Shown: one piece after another, positions 15,411 through 24,405 of the stretch | How the letters are laid out: each line of letters starts with the position of its first letter | Position numbering within the stretch: position 1 is the stretch's first letter | Assembly: GCA_022821965.1 (NCBI GenBank) | Contig: JAJECN010000049.1 | Location: forward strand, 1 to 64,000 | DNA: 64,000 nucleotides | Source: Candidatus Poribacteria bacterium | Lineage (GTDB): Bacteria; Poribacteria; WGA-4E; WGA-3G | Reading direction: 5' to 3' | The notes under the pieces: generated by a model | What the model saw: only the letters and a program-made list of their open reading frames with translations | Database searches by the model: none | What the model was told of the DNA's origin: nothing | Program-made: the position numbers and the translations under genes

Positions 15411-16469
15411 ATGATAAAATTTCGACTGATTTACCTCTATCTTTTAATAGCGAGTTTGATTCCAGTGATGACGTGCATCGCTGCTGATGAAGGCGCGCAT
15501 ACCGCCGAATTTCTCAGCCACGGTGTAGGGGCACGGGCTTTGGGTATGGGAAGCGCGTTCGTCGCTATTGCTGACGATGCAACCGCTACTTACTGGAACC
15601 CCGCCGGACTTACCAAAGTCAAAAAGCATAGTTTTTCCGCCATGTATTCCGATACCTTTAGCACAGGAGATGGAGGTTGGTTGAGCAGGGGATTGGTTAC
15701 CTATAATTTCCTTAACTACGTCTATCAGATTGAAGATATTGGCAGCCTCGGTTTGAGCTGGATTCGACTCGGTGTTGATGATATACCGCGCACGACCTTC
15801 ATTGATGTCAACAATAACGGCTTCCTCGGCGATTTTCAGGACAAAAACGGCAACGGCATCAAAGATGAGGGTGAACCTTTTATCGACAAACCTGAAGTCG
15901 CTGAGTATTTCAGTAATACGGATAACGCCCTCCTCATCTCTTATGCCCGCCAGGTCCACCCGATGGTATCTGTCGGCGGCAACCTCAAGCTCCTCAACCA
16001 ATCGATTTTTGAGAACAGCGGAAACGGTTTCGGTATTGACATCGGTCTGATTGCGGAACCCTACGAAGGTATCCGAGTCGGGGCAATGTTGTTGGATGCG
16101 ACAGGCACGCAAGTCCGCTGGGATACTCCTGAAAAGCCGACATTTACCCGTACGCGCCGACTCCGATTCGGCGCAGCTTACCATTTTACTGTTCCGCGCC
16201 TCGGTAAAGGGGCGATTGGGGCGGATTTTGAAACCGACCAAGCGGATCTGGACATAGGTGGTGGCGGCGGAGGACTTGTCCCACGCGTTGGCGCGGAATA
16301 TTGGCTTTTCAATACCCTCGCACTCCGTGGTGGCTGGAATGGACATGGACTGTCGGCAGGTGCCGGACTCCGCTTACGGGTAAATGCCATGTCGTTTTTT
16401 GTCAACTACGCTTTCAATACCCACACCTTGGGCGGTTCGCAACGCATCTCTGTTTCTGGAGAGTTTTAA
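15411..16469 (+). CDS. PorV/PorQ-family outer-membrane beta-barrel protein
   Basis: A 352-residue protein with a signal peptide (about 1-24) and the family opening AEFLSHGVGARALGMGSAFV-AIADDATATYWNPAGL (about 29-65), followed by amphipathic strands to a C-terminal Phe (ISVSGEF), as expected of a 14-strand FadL-like barrel. PorV shuttles type IX secretion cargo to the surface attachment complex and PorQ is its paralogue. Here it sits between two cargo-like proteins bearing sorting domains. Unusual: an acidic loop DVNNNGFLGDFQDKNGNGIK (about 127-146) resembles two calcium-binding DxNxxG loops. No Shine-Dalgarno precedes the ATG. Confidence 0.8.
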   Translation: MIKFRLIYLYLLIASLIPVMTCIAADEGAHTAEFLSHGVGARALGMGSAFVAIADDATATYWNPAGLTKVKKHSFSAMYSDTFSTGDGGWLSRGLVTYNFLNYVYQIEDIGSLGLSWIRLGVDDIPRTTFIDVNNNGFLGDFQDKNGNGIKDEGEPFIDKPEVAEYFSNTDNALLISYARQVHPMVSVGGNLKLLNQSIFENSGNGFGIDIGLIAEPYEGIRVGAMLLDATGTQVRWDTPEKPTFTRTRRLRFGAAYHFTVPRLGKGAIGADFETDQADLDIGGGGGGLVPRVGAEYWLFNTLALRGGWNGHGLSAGAGLRLRVNAMSFFVNYAFNTHTLGGSQRISVSGEF

Positions 16470-16659
16470 TAGCAACATAATATTTTGAGGTTATACCATA
16501 AGACTTATTGAGATAGAACTTTAGAATGCGATTTGCACGCCAATCAATTTTAATAACTTATTAGGACTTACGCAATTTTCTTACCAACAGCGACGACTAC
16601 ACGCTGCTGGCGAGGAAGCTGCGTAAATTCTGCTTATAACAAAAAGGAGATTTGAATTC

Positions 16660-19218
16660 ATGAAAACAGCATTTTTTTCTCTGTTGACAATTCTTTGTGT
16701 GATAACTCTATTTTTCTCTTACAACAGTTTTGCGGAAGATTCACCACAATGGCATCTGCCTGAAGGTGCCACTGCGCGTCTTGGTAAAGGCTGGTTGTAT
16801 GAAATTCAGTATTCACCCGATGGCACCCGGTTTGCCGCTGCAGGTACTCTCGGCGTTTGGATTTATGATACCGCAACTAACGAAGAAATATCGCTCTTTC
16901 CCGGATACGGGGTTGGCGTTTCGGCATTAGCATACTCTCCCGATGGAAACCTACTCGCCAGTGGAAGTGCCAACGGGACCATCCGCTTGTGGGATACTAA
17001 AACGGGTGAGGTCTTACACACCCTTGATGACCACTACAGGAGCGTCCGCAGCCTCGTTTTCAATTCTGATGGGTCTGTACTCGCAAGTGGCAGCAGAGAT
17101 GATACGATCCGTCTGTGGGACCCCGACACCGGCGAACTCCTGAAAACGCTTGAGGGTCATACGGAAGGTATCAATAGTCTCGCTTTTAGTTCTGATGATG
17201 GCACGATTATCAGTGCAAGTCGAGACGATACCATCGGTATATGGGATGTTGCTACCGGGGTGCTACAGCAAACGCTTGAGGAACATCGAGATAATGTCGC
17301 GAGTGTTGTCATCAGCCCTGATGGGGCAACTCTTGCCAGTGGTGATTTGAACGCGATTATCCACCTATGGGATACAACGACCTGGACAATCAGAGAGACG
17401 CTTCTTGGACATACGTCTCATATCTATGATCTGAAATTTAGTCCAGACGGTAGTATTCTGGCGAGTGCAGGTGAGGATGACACCGTACGATTATGGGATG
17501 CTGCCACAGGCGACCCCTTAAACATGCTTTCCGATCATACTGCTGATGTCTTTGGACTTGCTTTCACGCCAGATGGATCGGTGCTTACCAGTGGGGCATG
17601 GGATGCTTCAATACGTTCGTGGAATCCTGTAACAGGCGAACATCTGGAAACTATCACAGGGCATACGGATGCTGTTGTGAGTGTTACCTTTAGTGCTGAT
17701 GGCAGGATCCTTGCCACCCGGAGTTGGGATAAAACCATCCGACTCTGGGATGCCGATACAGGTGAACTTCGGCATACCCTCATTGGGCACCAAGATGATG
17801 TTGACGTTGTTGTCTTTGCCCCTGATGGCAGAACGCTTGCCAGTGGAAGTCAAGACAATACCGTCCGTTTATGGGATGCTATTACGGGTGAACACGTAAA
17901 GACGCTCAGAGGACATTATTCCTATCTGATAAGTCTTGCGTTCAGTCCGGATGGGAGTATCTTGGCGAGTGGTAGTGAGGATGACAGCATCCGTTTGTGG
18001 GATGTTGCTACAGGTCAATATATCGGAGGGTTGTGGGAGCATGAAGCAGGGGTCGAAACGCTTGCGTTTAGTCCCGATGGGAGTATGCTTGCGAGCGGCA
18101 GTCGGGATAATACCATTCGATTGTGGGATGTCGAAACGCTTGAGGTGCTCCACACGATCACTGAATTTGAGGATGATGTGTGGACGGTTGCCTTCAGTCC
18201 AGATGGAAAGAAGCTTGCAAGTGGTGGTGGCGATAAGGTCTCCTTATGGGATGTTGCTACGGCAGAACTTCTACAGACATTTCGTAGACCCATTGCTCGC
18301 GAAATACCAGTAGACGCACCGGAAGAATTGACTGGGGATGTGCCTACAGACCTTCCGGCAAATGCGACAAGTATTGTTTTTAGCCCTGATGCTAAAGTCC
18401 TTGTCAGTGGAAGTTACGACAGAACCATCCGCTTGTGGAACATTGCCACAGGCGAACAGCTTAGAACATTTGAAGGACATTCATATTCTATTACGAGTGT
18501 CGCTGTTAGTCCTGGTAGTACCACGATTGCGAGCGGCAGTGTCGACGGAACAGTCCTCTTATGGGCGTTTCCTGACGTAATGATTGCCACCGCGGTTTTG
18601 GGCGACCTGAATGGCGACGGTATTGTCAATATCCAAGATATAGTGCTGATTGCGGCGAGTGTAGGAGCGTCTGGTGAGAACGATGCGGACTTGAACGGCG
18701 ATGGTATTGTCAACGAGCAAGATCTCGTTCTGATTGCAAATGCATTCGGGAATGCTGCGGGGGCACCTTCTGCCCACGCGTTATCGCCAGCACAAGTGGA
18801 ACAATGGTTACGTCTCGCCAAACGAGAAGCGGCACGAACGATCCAAACTTCAAACTTCCCGGATCGTTTCTCCTATGAACGCGGAATTCTGGTACTGGGA
18901 CAGCTTTTGAGAACGTTGGCTCCACAAGAAACAGTATTGCTTGCTAACTATCCGAATCCGTTTAACCCAGAGACATGGATACCGTATCAATTGGCAGAAT
19001 CTGCCGATGTTAGCATTTCTGTCTATTCTGCGGATGGAAAACTGGTTCGGACGTTGGAATTAGGGCATCAGCCAGTGGGTATCTATGAATCTCGGATCCG
19101 TGCGGCGTATTGGGATGGACGCAATGCAGTGGGTGAACAGGTTGCAAGTGGCGTGTATTTCTATACGCTTACTGCCGGAGAATATACAGCCACGCGTAAA
19201 ATGTTGATTCTGAAGTAA
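16660..19218 (+). CDS. Exported WD40-dockerin protein with T9SS-type sorting domain
   Basis: An 852-residue protein with a signal peptide (about 1-26) and 14 WD40 units ending (T/S)(I/V)RLWD-type (about residues 40-650), fitting two seven-bladed propellers. Next come two dockerin-like calcium loops, DLNGDGIVNIQDIVLIAASV and DLNGDGIVNEQDLVLIANAF (about 648-690), a helical linker and the sorting domain LANYPNPFNPETWIPYQLA...ATRKMLILK (about 765-852). The sorting domain is nearly the same as that of the 2-2590 protein. AAAGGAG stands 13 bases before the ATG. WD40 domains usually occur in the cytoplasm, so a secreted form suggests an extracellular binding scaffold. It is followed by a strong terminator. 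Confidence 0.88.
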   Translation: MKTAFFSLLTILCVITLFFSYNSFAEDSPQWHLPEGATARLGKGWLYEIQYSPDGTRFAAAGTLGVWIYDTATNEEISLFPGYGVGVSALAYSPDGNLLASGSANGTIRLWDTKTGEVLHTLDDHYRSVRSLVFNSDGSVLASGSRDDTIRLWDPDTGELLKTLEGHTEGINSLAFSSDDGTIISASRDDTIGIWDVATGVLQQTLEEHRDNVASVVISPDGATLASGDLNAIIHLWDTTTWTIRETLLGHTSHIYDLKFSPDGSILASAGEDDTVRLWDAATGDPLNMLSDHTADVFGLAFTPDGSVLTSGAWDASIRSWNPVTGEHLETITGHTDAVVSVTFSADGRILATRSWDKTIRLWDADTGELRHTLIGHQDDVDVVVFAPDGRTLASGSQDNTVRLWDAITGEHVKTLRGHYSYLISLAFSPDGSILASGSEDDSIRLWDVATGQYIGGLWEHEAGVETLAFSPDGSMLASGSRDNTIRLWDVETLEVLHTITEFEDDVWTVAFSPDGKKLASGGGDKVSLWDVATAELLQTFRRPIAREIPVDAPEELTGDVPTDLPANATSIVFSPDAKVLVSGSYDRTIRLWNIATGEQLRTFEGHSYSITSVAVSPGSTTIASGSVDGTVLLWAFPDVMIATAVLGDLNGDGIVNIQDIVLIAASVGASGENDADLNGDGIVNEQDLVLIANAFGNAAGAPSAHALSPAQVEQWLRLAKREAARTIQTSNFPDRFSYERGILVLGQLLRTLAPQETVLLANYPNPFNPETWIPYQLAESADVSISVYSADGKLVRTLELGHQPVGIYESRIRAAYWDGRNAVGEQVASGVYFYTLTAGEYTATRKMLILK

Positions 19219-19243
19219 TCTGTTCCGAAACATAGAAATTTCT

Positions 19244-19282
19244 TAGGGGAAGGCTGCTAAGCCTTCCCCTATTTTTTCTTTC
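19244..19282 (+). terminator. Strong rho-independent terminator
   Basis: TAGGGGAAGGCT (19244-19255) pairs perfectly with AGCCTTCCCCTA (19260-19271) around a GCTA loop and is followed by TTTTTTCTTTCT. It closes the WD40-dockerin gene. Confidence 0.92.
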
Positions 19283-19399
19283 TAAAAGTGCCTCCATTGA
19301 TGTGTAACAACGAAAATGTACGCTTTTCGAGAGTGGCTCATTATAGTTCAATCATTTTTTGAATATTTTCGATCAAAGCACTGGACAATGGAGGAATGA

Positions 19400-20752
19400 A
19401 TGACTTTCAGTTTATTATTTACTTCTGTAATTTCTGCAGTAACAGAGACCGAAACGGATGCCCCCAAAATCCGATTAGACTTTGAGGGTGAATCTTTCTC
19501 AACGGAACAGGAATCCAAAAACCTGAAAACTTGCTCGCATAACTTGACAGAAATTGGCAAGGCACTCCAAGCCTATGAAAAAGAACATGATGATTTCCCA
19601 GAGTGGCTTTCAGAACTTCATCCAAAGTTTTTGACAAATCCCAACGTATTGGTCTGTCCCGCAGATGAAGATCAAGGGGTGCCAATTTTGCCCTATGACA
19701 CAGATCCGAATTTACCGGTAAGTTACAATTATGATTGTGACCCAGAATATTATCAGCGATGGATGAGAAATGAACGCAATGTATATGCCGATGCTAACCC
19801 CATTGTTCGATGTCCACATCACGCAAACCGCGATTCAGATTCTACATTATTGTCAAATTTGTATTTAAATTTAAGTTTTTCCAACACCATTTACTTATCG
19901 GAAGCAGATTGGAAGAAACATCCGATAAAAATGTACGGTGGAATTGAAGCAGCAATCGCTGGATATGAGAGTGCCCTTCAGCGTGTCCCGGAAGACCCAA
20001 ATTTCTTCAATCTCTATTCTGAGCTTATTCGTCTCTATGTTAGAGCTGAACGAGGTAATGATGCTGAAAGCCTCATTGATAACTTCAAATCCATCATGAA
20101 ACCACATGATGAAGACATCATGCGGTTCCGAGACTATTGGACCCTTGTTGACATGCTAAGGGTAGTTGGTAAGCATCAAGAGGCACTTCAACTTCTACAA
20201 CATCTTGAAAAGACCGAACAGAAGAATCCTTTTAGAACAAGCATCTTCAGGGAAATCGCGATGATTCATGAAGAACAAGGCAACGCTAAACTTGCAAAAA
20301 CGTATTTTCTCAAGGCTGATTCAAGGTTGGAGATGATTGGGAAGTCTGCACCTAACTTCTCAGCAATAGACATTGATGGCAGTCCGATTTCGCTCAAGGA
20401 CTATCATGGGAAAGTCGTTTTACTCGATTTTTGGGCAACCACATGCGGTCCGTGTATCGGGGAAATGCCTAACGTGAAAAAGGTCTACGATGCCTATAAA
20501 GATGTGGGATTTGATGTAATCGGAGTTAACCTTGACACTGATGAAGCGGACCTACATGAATTTCTAAAAGTGTGTGACCTTCCTTGGCGACAGATCTTCG
20601 GTGGACAGGATAGTCCTCTAAAAAAACTGTATCGTGTTCGCGGTATTCCATCACCGTGGCTTATGGATAAGGAAGGGAAGGTAATTTCGTATCAAGCCAG
20701 AGGCGCGGCACTAAAAAAAATGGTGGCGGAAGCAGTGAAAGAGAAATCATAG
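19400..20752 (+). CDS. TlpA-like thioredoxin protein fused to a pseudopilin-type tip domain and TPR-like region
   Basis: A 450-residue protein with GGAGG six bases before the ATG. The N-terminus has a weak hydrophobic stretch (2-14). Residues about 35-140 (CSHNLTEIGKALQAYEKEHD...FPEWLSELHP...VLVCPAD) resemble the C-terminal head of DUF1559/type II pseudopilin-like proteins. Residues about 180-305 look like helical TPR repeats. Residues about 312-450 are a TlpA/AhpC-like redoxin: GKSAPNFSAIDIDGSPISL, then WATTCGPC with CXXC cysteines 349 and 352, and GIPSPWLMDKEG with the cis-Pro. It probably acts as an exported thiol-disulfide reductant, but the substrate is unknown. It ends 19 bp from the convergent gene at 20772. 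Confidence 0.75.
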   Translation: MTFSLLFTSVISAVTETETDAPKIRLDFEGESFSTEQESKNLKTCSHNLTEIGKALQAYEKEHDDFPEWLSELHPKFLTNPNVLVCPADEDQGVPILPYDTDPNLPVSYNYDCDPEYYQRWMRNERNVYADANPIVRCPHHANRDSDSTLLSNLYLNLSFSNTIYLSEADWKKHPIKMYGGIEAAIAGYESALQRVPEDPNFFNLYSELIRLYVRAERGNDAESLIDNFKSIMKPHDEDIMRFRDYWTLVDMLRVVGKHQEALQLLQHLEKTEQKNPFRTSIFREIAMIHEEQGNAKLAKTYFLKADSRLEMIGKSAPNFSAIDIDGSPISLKDYHGKVVLLDFWATTCGPCIGEMPNVKKVYDAYKDVGFDVIGVNLDTDEADLHEFLKVCDLPWRQIFGGQDSPLKKLYRVRGIPSPWLMDKEGKVISYQARGAALKKMVAEAVKEKS

Positions 20753-20771
20753 GGAGATGAGGAACGGTATT

Positions 20772-21968
20772 TTACGCAAGTGGAGGTTGCTCAAAAACCT
20801 TTTCAGTTCCTACCTCAATCTGTACAGGAGATAAATATGGACGAATAGCTTCCGTATTTACCTTCACACCGAGTCCAGGTAGCTCCTTTACCCTTACCAT
20901 TCCATCGGATTCGACTGGAAAAGGTTCTGTTACCAATCGTTGCGACAATTCCGAGCCCGCCGCTGGGTATTCTAATAGATTGAAATCGGGGTTCGTTGCA
21001 AAGACGTGGAGTGCCGCGGCAAGGCTCAGGTGGCTCTTAAAGGTGTGGTTGACGTACTGGGTGCCGTGCTCCTCCGCAAGTTGACGTACTTGGAAGGAAG
21101 GCATAATCCCGCCGATACGTCCCGCATCAATCTGTACGAACTGAATGCCACCGTGGACGATGATATCTTCTGCCATTCGGTAGGTATTGGATCCTTCACC
21201 CGCTGCGATAGGAACAGATGGGTTCTTTTTCGTTAGCGAACCATAAGCATCAATGGCATCGGGGGCAAGTGGTTCTTCCAGCCATGTTGGCGAAAATTGT
21301 GCAAATGCCTCAGCACGCTGGTAAGCCGTTTCATGATCCGTGCCCCAAACGACACCTGCATCAATCATAATTTGGGCATCTGTGCCCATGCCTTCGCGTG
21401 CTGCTTGCACAAGTGCGATGTCGTTTGTTTCACCGAATTTACCCATCGGACCCCATCCAAACTTTGCAGCACGATACCCTCGTTCGCGCAACCCTACTGC
21501 GATCTGATAGGTTGCTGCCGGTGTGTCGCCGAAAAGGACGGAGGCATACGGCAGTTTGGGGTGTGCCATCTCAGATGTGTTTGACAACTCGGCGAGGAGA
21601 CGGTAAACCGGTTTTTCAGACTTCTGCCCGATAACATCCCATAGGGCGATTTCGGCACCACTATAGGCGTGCTCTATCTGTTGAATGTCCAATCCATTCC
21701 GCAGCACCTTTTCACTGAGTCGAAGCACATCGTCAAGACTATCGAGTGTCTCACCGATTAAAGAGGTGCGAATATTAATAATATTGCCGTGCGACATCGG
21801 ACAGCAATAAACGGTGAGGCTTACTAACGGCGAGGCATCACATTCGCCCCAACCTTCAAGCCCTATATCCGTGCGAACCCGAACCAAAAGGGTGTCTTGG
21901 GTGCCATCCGCCGCGGTTGTGATGTTGGGCATCCGTAAATAGAACGGATCAACTGCGGTGATTTTCAT
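20772..21968 (-). CDS. Mandelate racemase/muconate lactonizing enzyme-family (enolase superfamily) protein
   Basis: ATG at 21968 gives a 398-residue protein beginning MKITAVDPFYLRM, as usual for the family; the frame extends to 22019 but the extra 17 residues are basic and non-conserved. It has an N-terminal capping domain and a TIM barrel with likely Mg ligands in MIDAGVVW (Asp), WLEEPL (Glu) and AAGEG (Glu); GYRAAKFGWG is the second-strand region and NHTFKSH a later His-containing strand. It would abstract an alpha-carboxylate proton from a sugar acid or similar; the substrate is not readable. Its start overlaps the end of the 21949 gene by 20 bases, so the two are probably cotranscribed. 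Confidence 0.82.
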   Translation of the reverse strand: MKITAVDPFYLRMPNITTAADGTQDTLLVRVRTDIGLEGWGECDASPLVSLTVYCCPMSHGNIINIRTSLIGETLDSLDDVLRLSEKVLRNGLDIQQIEHAYSGAEIALWDVIGQKSEKPVYRLLAELSNTSEMAHPKLPYASVLFGDTPAATYQIAVGLRERGYRAAKFGWGPMGKFGETNDIALVQAAREGMGTDAQIMIDAGVVWGTDHETAYQRAEAFAQFSPTWLEEPLAPDAIDAYGSLTKKNPSVPIAAGEGSNTYRMAEDIIVHGGIQFVQIDAGRIGGIMPSFQVRQLAEEHGTQYVNHTFKSHLSLAAALHVFATNPDFNLLEYPAAGSELSQRLVTEPFPVESDGMVRVKELPGLGVKVNTEAIRPYLSPVQIEVGTEKVFEQPPLA

Positions 21969-22512
21969 TTGCTTCCGGTGTGTCCCCTTCCGATTGCGCG
22001 TTATCTTCTCTGGAAACAACTGGAGAGATTGTAGCGTCTATTTGTTGAACTCGCTGAACTGATAGAGCGCGCGCCGCTGAGATAAGAAACCATCCAAATA
22101 AACCTGCTCCTGCGCCGATACACATCGCTATTGCAGCCCCTCTTGGTGTTGCAATCCGATCTACAGTCTCTTGGCTGAGTTCGCATGAGAGGTTCTTGAT
22201 GTGGCTGACAGCAACTATCCGTTTCTCACCATCTTGGATGTACTCAATAGTCGGTGCTGTGTCGCCTCCCATTTTAATATCGGTGCTTCCTGACGGTGTG
22301 TTAATCTCAATTACATTGTCCCCTTGATCGCCTATCCAACGCGCTTTTAACCCCTTTATGCCGTCTTCATCGCGGATCGGTTCAACGCGTGTACGGTAGA
22401 GGGCACTTCCCAAAAGATTTATGGCGATGTCTTTAGATTTTGCTAAGGCGTTTCCCAACTTTTCTGAATTCACGTTTTTCTCCAATCGTTTTGATCTCCA
22501 CGTCTTATGCAA
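21949..22512 (-). CDS. Hypothetical membrane-anchored protein
   Basis: A 187-residue protein of unrecognised family. The N-terminal half is soluble and mixed (GNALAKSKDIAINLLGSALY; IEINTPSGSTDIKMGG). One strong hydrophobic segment lies at about residues 128-150 (AAIAMCIGAGAGLFGWFLIS), followed by an acidic tail of about 35 residues (SREDNAQSEGDTPEANENHRS). It overlaps the start of the enolase-superfamily gene by 20 bases. A start at 22512 is assumed; the basic first 13 residues may not be translated. Confidence 0.5.
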   Translation of the reverse strand: MHKTWRSKRLEKNVNSEKLGNALAKSKDIAINLLGSALYRTRVEPIRDEDGIKGLKARWIGDQGDNVIEINTPSGSTDIKMGGDTAPTIEYIQDGEKRIVAVSHIKNLSCELSQETVDRIATPRGAAIAMCIGAGAGLFGWFLISAARALSVQRVQQIDATISPVVSREDNAQSEGDTPEANENHRS

Positions 22513-22940
22513 GAGATACGCGGGGATCGGTTTCGGTTCTTTGCCCTAATCCGATTAAGCAATTATAGCGGAAATTCTTTTGAATGTCAAGACCCGTTCA
22601 ATCATTAGGTCGGACTATTTATGGTAGGTTTAGGATTGCCTATATATTATAGACGATGAGTTTGCGGGCACTCACAAGCGGAAGAAATCCGAAGAAATAT
22701 CCAAGCAAAAACCTCCTATAAAATGTCTACGTATTTTCATAATTCATCGTAAATATTTTCATCGCTGCGGAAAAAAACTATTGACGAATCAAACATTTTG
22801 TGCAAAAATATAAAGAGCGTTATACCTGAAAGTAGATATTTATTGAATACATTACAAGCAGAGGTTAGCCCTCTGCAAGTATCCAGCGTCACCACGAATC
22901 CATTTTGTATAACAAACATCGTGCGAAGAGGAGTTCTCAC
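22513..22940. other. AT-rich divergent intergenic region
   Basis: A gap of 428 bp between divergent genes. No coding frame with a ribosome site was found except the upstream extension of the 22941 gene. TTGACG at 22781-22786 with an AT-rich block after it (AAATAT 22806, TATAAA 22809) is a weak promoter candidate for the rightward gene, but spacing is poor (19-22 bases). Nothing else is supported. Confidence 0.4.
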
Positions 22941-23609
22941 ATGCAGAACGACCCAGTTTTATCAAAAGATCAAACACCTTATGAACGACAAATTCCGCTA
23001 TTTCCATTACAGGTAGTCTTATTTCCTGGCGGATTTTTGCCACTGCATATCTTTGAACAGCGGTACCGGACGATGATTAAATTCTGCTTAGAACATGAGT
23101 CTGAATTCGGAGTTGTGCTCATCAAGGAAGGGGAAGAAACAGGCGAAACAGCTGTTCCGTGTGATGTCGGCACGGCTGTCCGAATCCTTCATGTTGAACA
23201 TTTGGATGATGGCCGCATGCATATTGTCACCGCTGGTGAATACCGATTCCAGATTCTGGAAATTCAGGAACATCTCTCCTATCTCACCGGTCGGGTACGA
23301 ATGTTAGATGATTTGGAGACAGAGGTCGAATCGGTCCCGGAATCACTTACGGCACAAACCGAAGAGTTATATAAAGCGTATGAAACGTTATCGAGTCGTT
23401 TGATTTTCGCTTGGAGTCCACCTGAAGAACAGCCGGATGATCCAAGAGAACTCGCCTACCAAGTCGGGATACGGCTGCGTATTTCGCTGAAAGAAAAACA
23501 GACCTTGTTAGAGACAATTCCGTTAGAACAACTCCTCACACGCGAAATCGAAATACTGACGGACCAGAATCGGCGGATCGCCTTTCAACTGGCAGCGCAG
23601 AACAATTAA
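22941..23609 (+). CDS. Lon-protease N-terminal (substrate-binding) domain protein
   Basis: ATG 22941, with AGAGGAG about eight bases upstream, is preferred over the in-frame ATG 22905. The 222-residue protein contains only the Lon N-terminal-like domain: IPLFPLQVVLFPGGFLPLHIFEQRYRTM near the start, FGVVLIKEG, VGTAVRILHVEHLDDGRMHIVTAG, then a helical C-terminal part ending LLTREIEILTDQNRRIAFQL. ATPase and Ser-Lys protease domains are absent. Stand-alone forms are widespread and of uncertain function, possibly binding misfolded proteins. Confidence 0.85.
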   Translation: MQNDPVLSKDQTPYERQIPLFPLQVVLFPGGFLPLHIFEQRYRTMIKFCLEHESEFGVVLIKEGEETGETAVPCDVGTAVRILHVEHLDDGRMHIVTAGEYRFQILEIQEHLSYLTGRVRMLDDLETEVESVPESLTAQTEELYKAYETLSSRLIFAWSPPEEQPDDPRELAYQVGIRLRISLKEKQTLLETIPLEQLLTREIEILTDQNRRIAFQLAAQNN

Positions 23610-23610
23610 A

Positions 23611-23693
23611 GCGTCGCGATTGTGTTGTGCGGAGTTGGCAGACCTCCTATTTAAGATGCTCGTCCCTACAACACACAATCCTATCTGCAACGC
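23611..23693. repeat. Imperfect inverted repeat between two genes
   Basis: GATTGTGTTGT (23618-23628) faces ACAACACACAATC (23668-23680) with a two-base bulge, bounded by GCGT (23611) and ACGC (23690), with an inner GGAG/CTCC stem. It resembles a small extragenic element with terminal inverted repeats. No T-run, so probably not a terminator. Confidence 0.4.
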
Positions 23694-23702
23694 AATAACA
23701 TA

Positions 23703-24311
23703 ATGGCACTAAAAGCACCTGTTCACCAATTTACTGAGACGCAGTCAATTCAAATTACACGTCGGGATTTCCTCTACGTTAGCAATATCCTGTCGGTTTT
23801 CCGGCTATTCACGGTACCGTTCATCTTTTACTTCATTTACAATGCCCAATGGCTATCCGCAATTGTTTGTGGTGCTATCGCCGTTATTAGTGACCTGTTA
23901 GATGGGTTCTTCGCTCGGCATTTAAAACAGCACACTCAGCTCGGTTATATATTAGATCCAGTTGCGGACAAGCTTGCACTAACCGCTGGAATTTTTGCGC
24001 TTGTGCTATCGAAATCCGAGTTTCCTAAGTGGGCATTCGCTATTATTGTTGTTCGTGATGTTTCGATTGTACTCGGCAACCTTGTCTTGGCGTATAAGGC
24101 GAAAATAATCACGCGCTCTAATCTTTGGGGCAAATGTACCAGTTTCTTTCTGTCTATTGTTGTGATGTTTTATCTGCTTCGACCGATAGTGCCGCGCTTA
24201 CCAGCCAAGATTGAATTTTACAGTCTTTGCTTGGCGTTGGTATTTGTTTTTATCTCAACGGTGAGTTATGCTCGCCACATGTTCCGCGTGTTAGAAACAC
24301 AGAGTCGCTAA
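23703..24311 (+). CDS. CDP-alcohol phosphatidyltransferase (phosphatidylglycerophosphate synthase-like)
   Basis: A 202-residue integral membrane protein with about five or six membrane segments. It has the complete CDP-alcohol motif D-x2-D-G-x2-A-R-x8-G-x3-D-x3-D in SDLLDGFFARHLKQHTQLGY followed by ILDPVADKL (about residues 63-91). It swaps CMP of CDP-diacylglycerol for an alcohol, most likely glycerol-3-phosphate in phospholipid synthesis. N-terminus: about 20 soluble residues before NILSVFRLFTVPFIFYFIY. No obvious Shine-Dalgarno. Confidence 0.85.
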   Translation: MALKAPVHQFTETQSIQITRRDFLYVSNILSVFRLFTVPFIFYFIYNAQWLSAIVCGAIAVISDLLDGFFARHLKQHTQLGYILDPVADKLALTAGIFALVLSKSEFPKWAFAIIVVRDVSIVLGNLVLAYKAKIITRSNLWGKCTSFFLSIVVMFYLLRPIVPRLPAKIEFYSLCLALVFVFISTVSYARHMFRVLETQSR

Positions 24312-24405
24312 TAACCCCCAATGGAACTTCGGAAAGACTTAGTAACAACGATCCCAATACCTTGGGACGCTGTTTTCATATCCATGTGAATGAGGAAGCA
24401 CCCTG

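Noticed and set aside
22905-22940. Upstream in-frame ATG for the Lon-domain gene
   Set aside because: The ATG at 22941 has AGAGGAG at proper spacing and the extra 12 residues are basic and outside the domain.
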